A DNA stretch of 64,000 nucleotides from Neolewinella persica DSM 23188 (GCF_000373105.1 NZ_KB890469.1:106433-170432), one strand, 5' to 3'. Positions 16,347 through 24,722 are shown, numbered from the stretch's first letter. The notes: generated by a model from the letters alone, not told the origin. Numbers and translations are program-made.

Positions 16347-17015
16347 CTAGATAAGGCCCTTCAGTAAAATTCGGATCGGCGATCCATCGCTCCCCGCCAA
16401 CTTCAGCGGCAGGCAGATCATTTCGTAGTCCCCTTCGGTAATCTTACGTAAATCAACCCCTTCGATGATCCAAACGCCGGCGCTCATCAGCGCGCGGTGG
16501 GTTTGCGGGTTTCCTTCGTAGAAAGGGCCTACCGAGAGGTAGTCTACGCCGATGAGGGCAAGTTTACGGCGTGCGATCCAGGCTGCGGCATCCGGGCCGA
16601 TGCCCCGGTAGTCTTTGTCAAACGGATCCTGGAGCCAGAATTTTTTGTCGGAGTTTGGCGTGCGGAGAATCAGTCGCTCTCCGGGCAGCACCGGGCGGGT
16701 CCGGGCTTCGTAGGCGTCCAGATCAGCTGGAGTAACCTCAGCTGGGCAGTCGATGGCGGCAATCCGGACGGGGCCAAGGCCGACGTGTATGGGGGCCAGG
16801 CTGATGTCGATACCTTCGGCCATGAAGTGATTGGGGGCATCCATATGACTGCCGGAATGCGCGCTGAAATGGAGCATGGTGACCTTCGCCTGGTCGCCGC
16901 AATGGATGCAGCTCAGGGTGTCGAATTTAGTAACTGGTTGACCGGGCCAACCCGTCATGCCTTCGAAAATGGGGTAGGTGACGTCGGTCCAGCCTTCGTG
17001 CCAGGGGGTATTCAT
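16347..17015 (-). CDS. Cyclase-family metal-dependent hydrolase (kynurenine formamidase-like)
   Basis: A 222-residue protein with the cyclase/KynB metal motif SAHSGSHMDAPNHF (HxGTHxDxPxHF, with Ser for Thr) at about 51-64. Also present are the N-terminal DVTYPIFEGMTGWPGQP, and the later GVDYLSVGP and THRALMSAGVWIIEGVDL blocks. Family members hydrolyse N-formylkynurenine, cyclic imides or related amides in the cytoplasm. No tryptophan-catabolism genes are nearby, so the substrate is uncertain. It is transcribed leftward alone. A perfect 8-bp inverted repeat at 17038-17063, just ahead of the start, suggests control by a DNA-binding regulator. Confidence 0.88.
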   Translation of the reverse strand: MNTPWHEGWTDVTYPIFEGMTGWPGQPVTKFDTLSCIHCGDQAKVTMLHFSAHSGSHMDAPNHFMAEGIDISLAPIHVGLGPVRIAAIDCPAEVTPADLDAYEARTRPVLPGERLILRTPNSDKKFWLQDPFDKDYRGIGPDAAAWIARRKLALIGVDYLSVGPFYEGNPQTHRALMSAGVWIIEGVDLRKITEGDYEMICLPLKLAGSDGSPIRILLKGLI

Positions 17016-17037
17016 AGGAGAGATTCGTGGGGTTATT

Positions 17038-17063
17038 GTATAAGTGCATTTGTGTACTTATAC
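17038..17063. promoter_or_regulatory. Candidate operator upstream of the cyclase gene
   Basis: Perfect arms GTATAAGT / ACTTATAC separated by 10 bp, centred about 35 bp upstream of the ATG at 17015. Size and placement fit a dimeric repressor site. Confidence 0.55.
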
Positions 17064-17107
17064 GTCAATTGCAGGCCCGGTTGAAATGACCGTAGGCCAA
17101 TTTTTTT

Positions 17108-17131
17108 AAAGGGCGCGGCCGCAGGTGCAGG
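17108..17131 (-). repeat. Dispersed motif copy (intergenic)
   Basis: GGGCGCGGCCGCAGGTGCA, complement form with one change, between the divergent cyclase and protease genes. Confidence 0.85.
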
Positions 17132-17318
17132 TAACGTTCTTTCAGGGAGCAGGCTATAAAGGTGAGCGGGGGGATAAAGTTTAAGGTTAGGGTAAAACTC
17201 CTGCTTTTAATGCCAGGGTTCCGGACCTCCGGGTCCGGAGGTCGCTGTCCCAACCTGAAGGTCCGGAACCTGAAAAGGACAATTTTCCTTACCCTAAGGC
17301 CATCTCCCTCCCATGTTT

Positions 17319-17326
17319 TATCTTTG
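17319..17326 (+). promoter_or_regulatory. -7 box TATCTTTG of the protease gene
   Basis: Exact TAnnTTTG match 31 nt before the preferred ATG at 17358. No clear TTG at the expected upstream spacing. Confidence 0.5.
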
Positions 17327-17357
17327 TTCAGTCTTTAGTTTTTATCTACAACCAACC

Positions 17358-19193
17358 ATGATTCCCAAGAACACACTCTACTCCGTCGCATTCGCGTGGC
17401 TACTCACCGGCGTACTTACTGGCCAACAATCCCTGATCCAATTCCAGGAACCAGACCTGGAAAAGCTGGCACGTGAGGACGACAGATTCAACAATGCCCG
17501 GTTCTCCGCTCCTTTATCCCTCGATCTTGCTCCCGCGTCCGCGCCAAATACCTATTCATACGATAATGGAGAATGGACCTGGTCGCGCACCTTTCAGGTC
17601 CCCGAAGCAACTGGTTTGGCTCTTTTTGCCGACCAGCTGAACCTGCCCGAAGGCGGTCGCCTTTTGCTGACCAACCCTGCCGGTAGCCGAGGCCCTTTCA
17701 CCCAGGCCGATGCCAGTACTGAAAATCGACTCTTTACCGATTTTCTGCCGGGAGAAACCGTCACCCTCACTTATCGTGGCCCATTACCTGAAGAAACTCC
17801 CTTTCACCTCTGGCGGATCGACCATGTGTACCGTAAGGACCTCTGGCGAAACCCTTTAAGCGAGGATTTTGGAGACGCTAATGCCTGCCAGGTAAACGCC
17901 AACTGTGCGGAAGGAGACGGATGGAAAGATGAAAAATCAGGTACCGCACGAATTAATCTGGTGGTAGTTGAAGGTGTTGGTTTTTGCTCTGGTAACCTGA
18001 TCAATAATACGTCGTCGGACGGGCGCCCCCTGGTGCTTACGGGCTTTCATTGTATGGACGGATTCACCCCGCTTTACGATCTGTGGGCCCTTGATTTCGA
18101 CTACACCAGCGATGACTGTAACAACCCAGCCATTGAACCCACGCCTACCCGATATACGGGGGTTCGTTTTCGAGCTGGTAAGCGAGAAACAGACTTTATG
18201 CTGATGGAGATCATTGACCCTGCATTTACTGCCGAGGATCACTACTTCGCCGGTTGGGACCGCTCTCCCGGAAATGTTTCCGGGGAGATCATTCACTTTC
18301 ATCACCCTTTGGGGGATATACAAAAGCTGGGCATTTCCGGCTCGGAAGGTATGTCGATCCTGACCAACCAGATTACGTGGAATAGTGGTGTGGTCACGCC
18401 GCCAAGCCACCACTTCGTGATGGACTACGCCGTAGGTGACTTTCAACAAGGTTCTTCGGGTAGTGCCTATTTCGACGAAGACCACCGCATCCGGGGCCAA
18501 CTTAACGGTGGCAACTCAAGCTGCCCCGGCGTCAGCGAGGCATTTGTCGGCCGCTTCCACCTGAGCTGGGATCAGGGGTTGGTAGATAGCAGCCGACTCC
18601 AGCCCTGGCTGGACCCACTGGGTACCAATCCCATGACGTTCGATGGCGAAAACCTCCTCACCAAAACCTTCCTGCAGGGAACCGTTCGGGATGCAGACGG
18701 TGTTCCCCTGCCGGATGTAAGTATCGCCCTTCAGTGGGAGGGTGGGGGTCTCGCTGAATTCACGACCGATGCTTCGGGGAATTACCGTGGCGAACGGCCA
18801 GTGGGCGTGCAGGCATTTGCCATCAGCGGGCAGTACCGGCCCGATGGGCCGCTCGACGAGGGCGTTGACGTGGGAGACATCATCACCATCCGGCGAGACA
18901 TCCTAGGTTTTAGTGCGATGACCCCGATTCAGCGACTTGCGGGAGACGCCAATAATTCAGGCTCCATACGGGTATCGGATATTACCAGAATAACCCGGGT
19001 AATCCTTGCCACTGGCAACTGGGGGAACCGGCCAAACTGGCTGGTGATACCCGTCGGCTTTCCGTTGGATCCAACTCCCGTTGATCCGCAGGCTCCAATC
19101 GGTATCAGCCTCAATAGCCCTGGCGTAAGGGAAGTAGGCGTTGATTTCTTTGTGGTGAAGACGGGGGATGCTAACCTTAGTGGGGGGGAGTGA
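17358..19193 (+). CDS. Exported trypsin-fold serine protease (lysyl-endopeptidase-like) with dockerin-like tail
   Basis: A 611-residue protein with a signal peptide (about 1-24). The chymotrypsin-fold triad is visible: His in LVLTGFHCMDG, Asp in ETDFMLMEI and Ser in QQGSSGSAYF, with nearby cysteine pairs. GSSGS followed by GQLNGGNSSC is the pattern of Achromobacter-type lysyl endopeptidases. After the catalytic domain come a carboxypeptidase-regulatory-like fold (LQGTVRDADGVPLPDVSI...TDASGNYRG) and a dockerin-like GDANNSGSIRVSDITRITRVIL. It ends in KTGDANLSGGE without the usual T9SS sorting domain; a run of seven G lies just before the stop. An upstream in-frame ATG at 17313 overlaps the promoter and is rejected. 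Confidence 0.83.
   Translation: MIPKNTLYSVAFAWLLTGVLTGQQSLIQFQEPDLEKLAREDDRFNNARFSAPLSLDLAPASAPNTYSYDNGEWTWSRTFQVPEATGLALFADQLNLPEGGRLLLTNPAGSRGPFTQADASTENRLFTDFLPGETVTLTYRGPLPEETPFHLWRIDHVYRKDLWRNPLSEDFGDANACQVNANCAEGDGWKDEKSGTARINLVVVEGVGFCSGNLINNTSSDGRPLVLTGFHCMDGFTPLYDLWALDFDYTSDDCNNPAIEPTPTRYTGVRFRAGKRETDFMLMEIIDPAFTAEDHYFAGWDRSPGNVSGEIIHFHHPLGDIQKLGISGSEGMSILTNQITWNSGVVTPPSHHFVMDYAVGDFQQGSSGSAYFDEDHRIRGQLNGGNSSCPGVSEAFVGRFHLSWDQGLVDSSRLQPWLDPLGTNPMTFDGENLLTKTFLQGTVRDADGVPLPDVSIALQWEGGGLAEFTTDASGNYRGERPVGVQAFAISGQYRPDGPLDEGVDVGDIITIRRDILGFSAMTPIQRLAGDANNSGSIRVSDITRITRVILATGNWGNRPNWLVIPVGFPLDPTPVDPQAPIGISLNSPGVREVGVDFFVVKTGDANLSGGE
17527..17550 (+). repeat. Dispersed motif copy, degenerate (in protease gene)
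   Basis: TTGCTCCCGCGTCCGCGCCA carries three changes from consensus and is read as APASAP. Confidence 0.45.
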
Positions 19194-19214
19194 ATGGGTG
19201 AAGGGAGGAATGGG

Positions 19215-19320
19215 TGAAGGGAGCTACCGCTGTTACCGTTCGCGGCTAGGCCGCAGCGCAGTTCATCGTAAATCAGGGTGTTGCCAACAAACGGTACCGC
19301 CAACGTTTGACGGCTCCCGA
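19215..19320. repeat. Intergenic inverted-repeat element with GCTACCGC word
   Basis: Begins GAGCTACCGCTGTTACCGTT and closes with AACGGTACCGCC...GGCTCCC, forming partly complementary ends. It shares the word GCTACCGC with elements at 23.9, 27.5, 58.9 and 63.7 kb. Confidence 0.55.
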
Positions 19321-19387
19321 GAGAATTTAAATTCCTGCTTGTGTATTCTGGAAAATCCATGCATCCACCTAACCAAAATCCATCCTA

Positions 19388-21298
19388 ATGCAACGTATCC
19401 TTTCCCTGCTCTTCCTACTCCTTGCCTGCACCAGCGTCCGCGCCCAAAAAGAAACGGCCATTACTTCTGCCATTACCAACGCCACCGTTTTTCTGGAGGG
19501 GGCTCAAGTGAACCGCAAGGCTGAATCAGCGATTCCTGCAGGACGATCCACCCTGGTGTTTACCGGCCTGACGGCCGACATGGACCCCCAAAGTATCCAG
19601 GTGAAGGCGGGCGATGAAGCACTGGTGGTATTGTCCGTAAGCCAGCGTTTGAATTTTAATAAACGGCCGGAAAAGAACCCGGCAGCAGACAAGCTCTACG
19701 ACCAGATCGAAGCATTGGACGATCGTAAAGCCCTGCTGTCCACGCAGTTTCAGATTGCCCGCGAAGAAGAGGATATTCTGAAAGCCAATCGGCTGGTCGC
19801 CGGCCAGCAAAACGGCCTTTCAGCGGATGAATTAAAGCAAACGGTTGCCTACCACCGCGAACGAATTACCGCCATCCGAATGCTTTACCTCTCCATCACC
19901 GACAGCCTGGAAACAGTGCTGGAGGAGCGAGAGAAAATTCAGGAGCAACTTTCTGAATTAGGGAAGCAGAATGAGTCGAAAGCCACGGCAGAGATCGTGG
20001 TTGTGACCCAATCTGAAAAGGCTTCAAGCAGCGACTTCGTCCTCACTTACCTTGTTCCAAACGCCCGCTGGGTGCCACATTACGATATTCGGGTGACGGA
20101 CCTCACCAAGCCCGTTGACCTCCGGTACCGCGCGAAAGTCAGCCAGAGCAGCGGCGAAGACTGGACCAACGTTCGCCTGAAACTCAGCACCGGCGATCCT
20201 TCCGCCAACGGCGTTGCACCAACCCTGCCCATGTGGCGGATAACCAACAACAGCCGACCGCCCACTTACCGCCCCGAGGCTCCTAAACCGACCACCTTCG
20301 GCTACAGTCGGGTGGAGGGCCGCCTGATCGATGAGGCTGGCCAACCAATGATCGGGGCAAGTATTTTGATTCAGGGAACGGCCATTGGTACGGTAACCGA
20401 TTTCGACGGCATCTACCGCCTCGAAGTACCGGCTAATGCGAAGAATCTTGTTATCTCCTACGTCGGCTACGACAGCAAGGTAATCCCGGTGGCGCAGGCC
20501 AACGGAGACATCGCGCTGAATGAAAGTTCGGAATTGCTGGACGAGGTGGTCGTCACCGGTTCCGCGAAACTACAGAATGCCCTGCAGGGGCGGGCTGCCG
20601 GCGTAAGGATGCAGCGGGAAAAGAAAAGAGATTTTCGTAGTGAATATGCACAGGAGGACGCCCCAGTACCGGTAACCGTTCAGCGCAGGGCCACCACTGT
20701 CAACTTCGACATCGAGTTGCCTTACAGCATTCCATCCGACGGTAAACCCCGCGACGTCGAGATCAAACAGCACAACCTGCCGGCCACCTACCAGCACCTG
20801 GCCGTACCTAAATTCACTCCGGACGCCTACCTCACCGCTGAGATAAAGGAATGGGAGCAGTACAATCTCTTATCCGGCGAAGTCCAACTCTTCTTCGAAG
20901 GCACCTACCTCGGCGTTTCCAAACTGGACGTGGCCAATACGAGCGATGTGCTGGAGATCTCTCTGGGTAAAGACCCGGGGATCGTCATCGAACGTCAGGA
21001 AACGGACGACTCGCGGAAGAAGAACCTCTTTGGAAGCAGGACGACCCAGACCCGGGAGTACAAGATCAAGGTGCGTAACACCAAGGAAGTACCCGTCAAC
21101 CTGACCATCCTCGATCAGGTACCCATCAGTGGCGATGAGAACATTGACATCAAACCGGAGATCGCCTCCAATTTTCAGATGGATACGAATACCGGCATCC
21201 TGACCTGGAAACAAGAACTGGGCCCAAAGAAAGAAGTAACGGCCGTGTTTGGTTACTCGGTCAGGTTTCCGAATAATTATCGGGTGGTTATGGAGTAG
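19388..21298 (+). CDS. MuiA-family DUF4139 protein with inserted carboxypeptidase-regulatory/plug-like segment
   Basis: A 636-residue exported protein (signal peptide ends VRA-Q at residue 20, encoded by the dispersed motif). The N-terminus (AITNATVFLEGAQVNR...) is the DUF4140 domain, followed by a helical coiled-coil region to about 200. DUF4139 then starts at DFVLTYLVPNARWVPHYDIRV. Between about 307 and 412 the DUF4139 domain is interrupted by VEGRLIDEAGQPMIGASI...YVGYDSK, a carboxypeptidase-regulatory-like domain. After that comes LLDEVVVTGSAKLQNALQGRAAGVRM, which looks like the start of a SusC/TonB plug. DUF4139 resumes at VPVTVQRRATTVNFDIELPYSIPSDGK. Mucoidy inhibitor A is the founding member; function is not known. 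Confidence 0.85.
   Translation: MQRILSLLFLLLACTSVRAQKETAITSAITNATVFLEGAQVNRKAESAIPAGRSTLVFTGLTADMDPQSIQVKAGDEALVVLSVSQRLNFNKRPEKNPAADKLYDQIEALDDRKALLSTQFQIAREEEDILKANRLVAGQQNGLSADELKQTVAYHRERITAIRMLYLSITDSLETVLEEREKIQEQLSELGKQNESKATAEIVVVTQSEKASSSDFVLTYLVPNARWVPHYDIRVTDLTKPVDLRYRAKVSQSSGEDWTNVRLKLSTGDPSANGVAPTLPMWRITNNSRPPTYRPEAPKPTTFGYSRVEGRLIDEAGQPMIGASILIQGTAIGTVTDFDGIYRLEVPANAKNLVISYVGYDSKVIPVAQANGDIALNESSELLDEVVVTGSAKLQNALQGRAAGVRMQREKKRDFRSEYAQEDAPVPVTVQRRATTVNFDIELPYSIPSDGKPRDVEIKQHNLPATYQHLAVPKFTPDAYLTAEIKEWEQYNLLSGEVQLFFEGTYLGVSKLDVANTSDVLEISLGKDPGIVIERQETDDSRKKNLFGSRTTQTREYKIKVRNTKEVPVNLTILDQVPISGDENIDIKPEIASNFQMDTNTGILTWKQELGPKKEVTAVFGYSVRFPNNYRVVME
19425..19450 (+). repeat. Dispersed motif copy in MuiA signal peptide
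   Basis: TGCACCAGCGTCCGCGCC, one change from consensus, read as CTSVRAQ across the predicted signal peptidase site. Confidence 0.88.
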
Positions 21299-21335
21299 TC
21301 AGGGAGAGTTTTCTCGGGGTCCGGATTTAATCCAG

Positions 21336-21343
21336 TAGCTTAG
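21336..21343 (+). promoter_or_regulatory. -7-like box TAGCTTAG of GH65 gene
   Basis: TAGCTTAG is the same TAnnTTAG variant seen before the M28 and fabH genes. It lies 40 nt before the GH65 ATG. Confidence 0.4.
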
Positions 21344-21383
21344 CCGATAGATTTCTGTTAACTCGAAAAGTACATTATCGATC

Positions 21384-23399
21384 ATGCGAAGCTTATTTAT
21401 CTGCCTGCTGGTTTGCGCCGGTGCGGTAACCAATGCCCAATGGACCATCCCCGCCACCGACATCAATCCCGATAACTACTACGGCATCACCGTTGCGAAC
21501 GGAATGGTCGGCCTGGTCTCCAGCCCCGAACCCATGAAGGTCAAAGACGTGGTGCTCAACGGCGTCTACGATAATTACCAGCGCGGCCGGGTGTCCAACA
21601 TCCTCAAGACGTTCAATCACATGAACATGAATCTGGACGTTGATGGTCGCCGTATCGGCATCGGGGACATCAGCAACTTCAAGCAGGAGCTGAACATGCA
21701 AACGGCGGAACTCGTGACCACCTTTGACGTTGGTGATAAGCTGGCGGTAAAGCATACTTTGATGTCTCTCCGGCATCTTCCTTTTACGGCGCTGACGCAG
21801 GTGCAATTAACGGCTAAAAAAGCAGTGCGGGTCACCCCGATGTCCGTTATTGAGGCACCGGACCACCTGCGAAACGTACACAACCTCTACGGCGAGATTG
21901 ACCGGCCACACGTCCTGATCGGTTTGCTGACCAGCCACGGCGAAAGCCCCAGTGGCGCCCACAAAGTGGCTGCTTCCACCGCCTTTCTTTTCCCGGAGGA
22001 ACACGGTAAAGAACCGAAGGTGATCCATGAAGACTGGGATTTTAATATGCACCTGGCCAAGTTCCACCTTGAGCTTAAGGCCGGAGAGACCTATACCTTC
22101 GGGGTTGTCGGTTCCACCACGGCCAGCGAGCACTTCGCCGACCCGCTGAATGAAGCAGAGCGTCTGACCATTTTCGCTAAATTGGAAGGGATGGACCGCC
22201 TCATTCGCCGCCACCGCGCGGCCTGGGCAGAGCTTTGGAAGTCAGACATTCAAATTGAGGGCAACGTGCGCGACCAGGTTGCCGTGCGCTCCTGTCTGTA
22301 TCACTTGTACAGCTTTGCTCGTGCGGGGCAGGCGTACAGCCTTTCACCGATGGGCCTCTCCGGTCTGGGCTACAACGGTCACGTGTTCTGGGATACCGAA
22401 ATATGGATGTACCCCGGTATTTTGGCACTGCAGCCCGACATGGCCCGGAGCATCATGGAGTACCGGTATGACCGGTTGGGCGCGGCTAAAACGAACGCCT
22501 TCGCTCATGGCTATGCCGGTGCGATGTTCCCTTGGGAATCAGCAGACGACGGCTCGGAGGATACACCCGTATGGGCCCTGACCGGCCCATTCCAGCACCA
22601 CATCTCGGGCGACATTGCCTGGGCGATGTGGCGGTATTACCAGACGACCGGAGATAAAGAGTGGCTGCGGACTACCGGTTACCCGGTCATTCGGGAAGTC
22701 GCCGACTTCTTCGCCAGTCGCGTTGACCGCACCGGACCCGGGGCTTACAACATCGACAACGTTATCGGAGCCAACGAGTGGGAGGAAAATATTGATAATA
22801 ATGCCTACACCAACGGCATGGCCATCACGGCCTTAGGTTACGCAACGGCAGCTGCCGAGGCCCTCGGGCTGACCCCTGACCCCGACTGGGCTCACGTAGC
22901 CGCTAACATCCCTATCCTCCGGTTTCCGGACGGTACGACCAAGGAAAATGCTACCTACGATGGCGTCATGATTAAACAGGCCGACGTCAACCTCCTTTCC
23001 TGGCCCATGGAGATTGTCCGGGAGCCGAAAGACATTCGTCGGGACCTAAAATACTACGAGCCAAAACTGGCCCCCGACGGCCCGGCGATGGGCGCTGCGA
23101 TCCTGGCCTTATTGTATTCCCGACTTGGTGATGTAGATAATGCTTACCGCCTTTTTGAGAAGAGTTACCAGCCCAATGAGGTCCCGCCCTTTGGCGTCTT
23201 GTCCGAAACGGCGGGCGGTACCAACCCTTATTTTGCTACCGGTGCCGGAGGCGTGCTGCAGGCAGTCCTGTTCGGCTTCGGCGGGCTGGAATTTACGGAT
23301 ACCGGCATCATCCAAAAGGGTGGGGTATTGCCCAGGGCCTGGACTTCGCTGACGATAACCGGGGTGGGGAAGGATGGAAAGACTTTCACGGTGCGGTAA
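21384..23399 (+). CDS. Exported glycoside hydrolase family 65 enzyme
   Basis: A 671-residue protein with a signal peptide (about 1-18). The N-terminal beta-sandwich (to about 270) is followed by the (alpha/alpha)6 catalytic barrel, with FWDTEIWMYPGILALQP, GAMFPWESADDGSED and FQHHISGDIAWAMWRY. The general-acid segment NVIGANEWEENIDNNAYTN has its Glu near residue 464. No phosphorylase phosphate-binding loop is evident. Together with export, this suggests a hydrolase of the ATH1/PGGHG type, acting on trehalose-like or glucosyl-galactosyl substrates, rather than a cytosolic phosphorylase. Length is shorter than typical disaccharide phosphorylases (about 750). It stands alone between the MuiA gene and the DksA-like gene. 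Confidence 0.86.
   Translation: MRSLFICLLVCAGAVTNAQWTIPATDINPDNYYGITVANGMVGLVSSPEPMKVKDVVLNGVYDNYQRGRVSNILKTFNHMNMNLDVDGRRIGIGDISNFKQELNMQTAELVTTFDVGDKLAVKHTLMSLRHLPFTALTQVQLTAKKAVRVTPMSVIEAPDHLRNVHNLYGEIDRPHVLIGLLTSHGESPSGAHKVAASTAFLFPEEHGKEPKVIHEDWDFNMHLAKFHLELKAGETYTFGVVGSTTASEHFADPLNEAERLTIFAKLEGMDRLIRRHRAAWAELWKSDIQIEGNVRDQVAVRSCLYHLYSFARAGQAYSLSPMGLSGLGYNGHVFWDTEIWMYPGILALQPDMARSIMEYRYDRLGAAKTNAFAHGYAGAMFPWESADDGSEDTPVWALTGPFQHHISGDIAWAMWRYYQTTGDKEWLRTTGYPVIREVADFFASRVDRTGPGAYNIDNVIGANEWEENIDNNAYTNGMAITALGYATAAAEALGLTPDPDWAHVAANIPILRFPDGTTKENATYDGVMIKQADVNLLSWPMEIVREPKDIRRDLKYYEPKLAPDGPAMGAAILALLYSRLGDVDNAYRLFEKSYQPNEVPPFGVLSETAGGTNPYFATGAGGVLQAVLFGFGGLEFTDTGIIQKGGVLPRAWTSLTITGVGKDGKTFTVR
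21788..21808 (-). repeat. Dispersed motif copy in GH65 gene
   Basis: GGCGCTGACGCAGGTGCAA, complement form with one change, read as ALTQVQL. Confidence 0.65.
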
Positions 23400-23477
23400 T
23401 ATGGTACCCTGGTATTTACGCTTGAATGCATTATACTGTGCAGGATTCCGGCATAAATGCCGGGGAACAATGCCAAC

Positions 23478-23804
23478 ATGATCGACAAAGCCCTCCTCGC
23501 CGAAAAACTAACCGAACAAATTGAGCTCACCGAAAAGAAAATCCTAGGCTTTGAAGAGATGTCTGCACCCGTTACCCCCGACGATGCCATTGGCCGCGTC
23601 TCCCGGATGGACGCCATCAACAATAAGGCGGTGCAGGAGGCAGCCCTTGACAAAGCCCGGGAAAAGCTGACTAAACTGAAGGTGATGCAGGCCAACCTCG
23701 ATGACCCGAAAATCGGGCTTTGCAAGCGGTGTGGCCGGCCGATCCCGATGGCGCGGCTGGTGCTGATGCCGGAGAGCCCGTTTTGTGTGCGGTGCAGTCG
23801 GTAA
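23478..23804 (+). CDS. TraR/DksA-family C4 zinc-finger protein
   Basis: A protein of about 108 residues. A coiled-coil N-terminal part (LAEKLTEQIELTEKKILGFEE... and EAALDKAREKLTKLKVMQANL) leads to a four-cysteine finger GLCKRCGRPIPMARL...SPFCVRC. The acidic DD/DA tip expected in true DksA is not obvious, though PDDAIGRVSRMDA matches the family's loop. Members bind the secondary channel of RNA polymerase and modulate transcription, often with ppGpp. An alternative ATG seven codons upstream (23457) is possible; the inner ATG gives the usual N-terminus. It is followed by an intergenic hairpin array. Confidence 0.82.
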   Translation: MIDKALLAEKLTEQIELTEKKILGFEEMSAPVTPDDAIGRVSRMDAINNKAVQEAALDKAREKLTKLKVMQANLDDPKIGLCKRCGRPIPMARLVLMPESPFCVRCSR

Positions 23805-23820
23805 AAGCCGGAGGCTTTTT

Positions 23821-23956
23821 TTAGACGAAAATTCGCTGCGCTCATTTTCTTGTAGACGGTCGCTTCGCGACCTCGTAGACGTGGCTTCGCCACTTGTAGA
23901 CGCTTCGCTTGTAGAGCTACCGCGCTTGGTTGGTCGCTTCACTCGTAGCGGTTCAG
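23821..23956. repeat. Array of TTCG-loop hairpins joined by TTGTAGAC
   Basis: Successive modules are GGTCGCTTCGCGACC, GTGGCTTCGCCAC and GCTTCGC, each a hairpin with the loop sequence TTCG and a shrinking stem. Each is preceded by (T)GTAGAC. The array ends with GAGCTACCGCGCTTGG. It lies between the convergent DksA-like and SET genes. Confidence 0.75.
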
Positions 23957-24090
23957 TTGTGTGTTCTATTTTAACCTCTGTGCACCCTCCGTGCGTCCCT
24001 CTGTGCCGCCCTCCGTGAGAAACCTATGGCTGTTTCTGTGAGAAAACTGTCGTTACAAGGAAAGGAGCGCAGCGACCTTTCATCGATTAC
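23957..24090. other. Convergent intergenic tail with GGAGCGCAGCGACC core
   Basis: Around 24060-24081, AAAGGAGCGCAGCGACCTTT is a near-palindrome. Its core is the same as the repeat unit of the 59-kb and 63.7-kb arrays. It also contains a CCTCCGTG/CCCTCTGTG-type short repeat. No gene. Confidence 0.5.
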
Positions 24091-24681
24091 TTACCCTTTT
24101 TTCAACTTCAGCGCATAAACAGATTTATACGATGAAGGATTGAGAAACAGCGTATCAAGTTCCTGTCTGGTAGCTTCATCGACAAAGCTGAGGAGCGGCT
24201 GATCGACTTCAAAAAGGAAGCCAATGGAGCGCTGAATCTTTTCGTCCCAGTCCCGGTAGTGCAGGTCAAAATCGTCAGGGCCGATGCGCTTACGACAGCT
24301 TGCTTCCCCGCAAACCAGCGTCATTTCCTCGTCGAGGTTAAAGATGCCGTACTCGTCGGTAATCTGTTCTCCCGGGAGGATGTCCCGGATGGCCATTTCA
24401 AAACCGTAGCCAGTGCTGATGGTATTGCAGTTGCAGCAATGGTTGACGTACTTGGCAAAATCCCAGCTTACAATGCGATTTCCGTCCTGGTCGATGTAGG
24501 AGTATTTATCGACAACCTCCCGCATGGCGGGGGGGTGGAGCAGGTAGTCGGTGGGCGTGATCACAGTTTCAAGACTGTCTTTCACGTAAACAATGGTGCC
24601 TTCTGGAATAAGCACAGTGGCGAAAACGCCGTAACCTACGACCTCATTTACGAGGCGAAGTTCAGTCCCAGGGTGGATCAT
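24091..24681 (-). CDS. SET-domain protein (putative lysine methyltransferase)
   Basis: A 196-residue protein. SET signatures are VGYGVFATVLIPEGTIVYV (SET-N), YVNHCCNCNT (the NHxCxPN AdoMet/knot motif) and ILPGEQITDEYG with its catalytic-region Tyr. A following cysteine cluster CGEASCRKRIG resembles a short post-SET zinc site. The C-terminal 60 residues are helical and unassigned. The family transfers methyl groups from AdoMet to lysine side chains; a bacterial target cannot be named here. It is preceded on the same strand by a TPR gene with a terminator-like hairpin between them. The first ATG gives the expected start. Confidence 0.85.
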   Translation of the reverse strand: MIHPGTELRLVNEVVGYGVFATVLIPEGTIVYVKDSLETVITPTDYLLHPPAMREVVDKYSYIDQDGNRIVSWDFAKYVNHCCNCNTISTGYGFEMAIRDILPGEQITDEYGIFNLDEEMTLVCGEASCRKRIGPDDFDLHYRDWDEKIQRSIGFLFEVDQPLLSFVDEATRQELDTLFLNPSSYKSVYALKLKKG

Positions 24682-24705
24682 AAGGAGATCAAATATGTTA
24701 ACAAA

Positions 24706-24722
24706 ACCCGGTTATGAACCGG
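24706..24722 (-). terminator. Hairpin between TPR and SET genes
   Basis: Perfect 7-bp stem CCCGGTT / AACCGGG with a 3-nt loop, followed on the minus strand by TTTTGTT. It may end the TPR transcript or attenuate read-through into the SET gene 25 bp further on. Confidence 0.55.

Larger units (their letters stand above)
17064..17357. other. Divergent intergenic region, no gene
   Basis: Holds a motif copy at 17108-17131, a GC-rich inverted stretch near 17215-17245 (CCTCCGGGTCCGGAGG), and the -7 box of the protease gene. No coding frame is supported. Confidence 0.45.

Noticed and set aside
19168..19524. Frame-shifted continuation of the protease across the G7 run
   Set aside because: The shifted frame encodes no sorting domain and runs into the MuiA gene.
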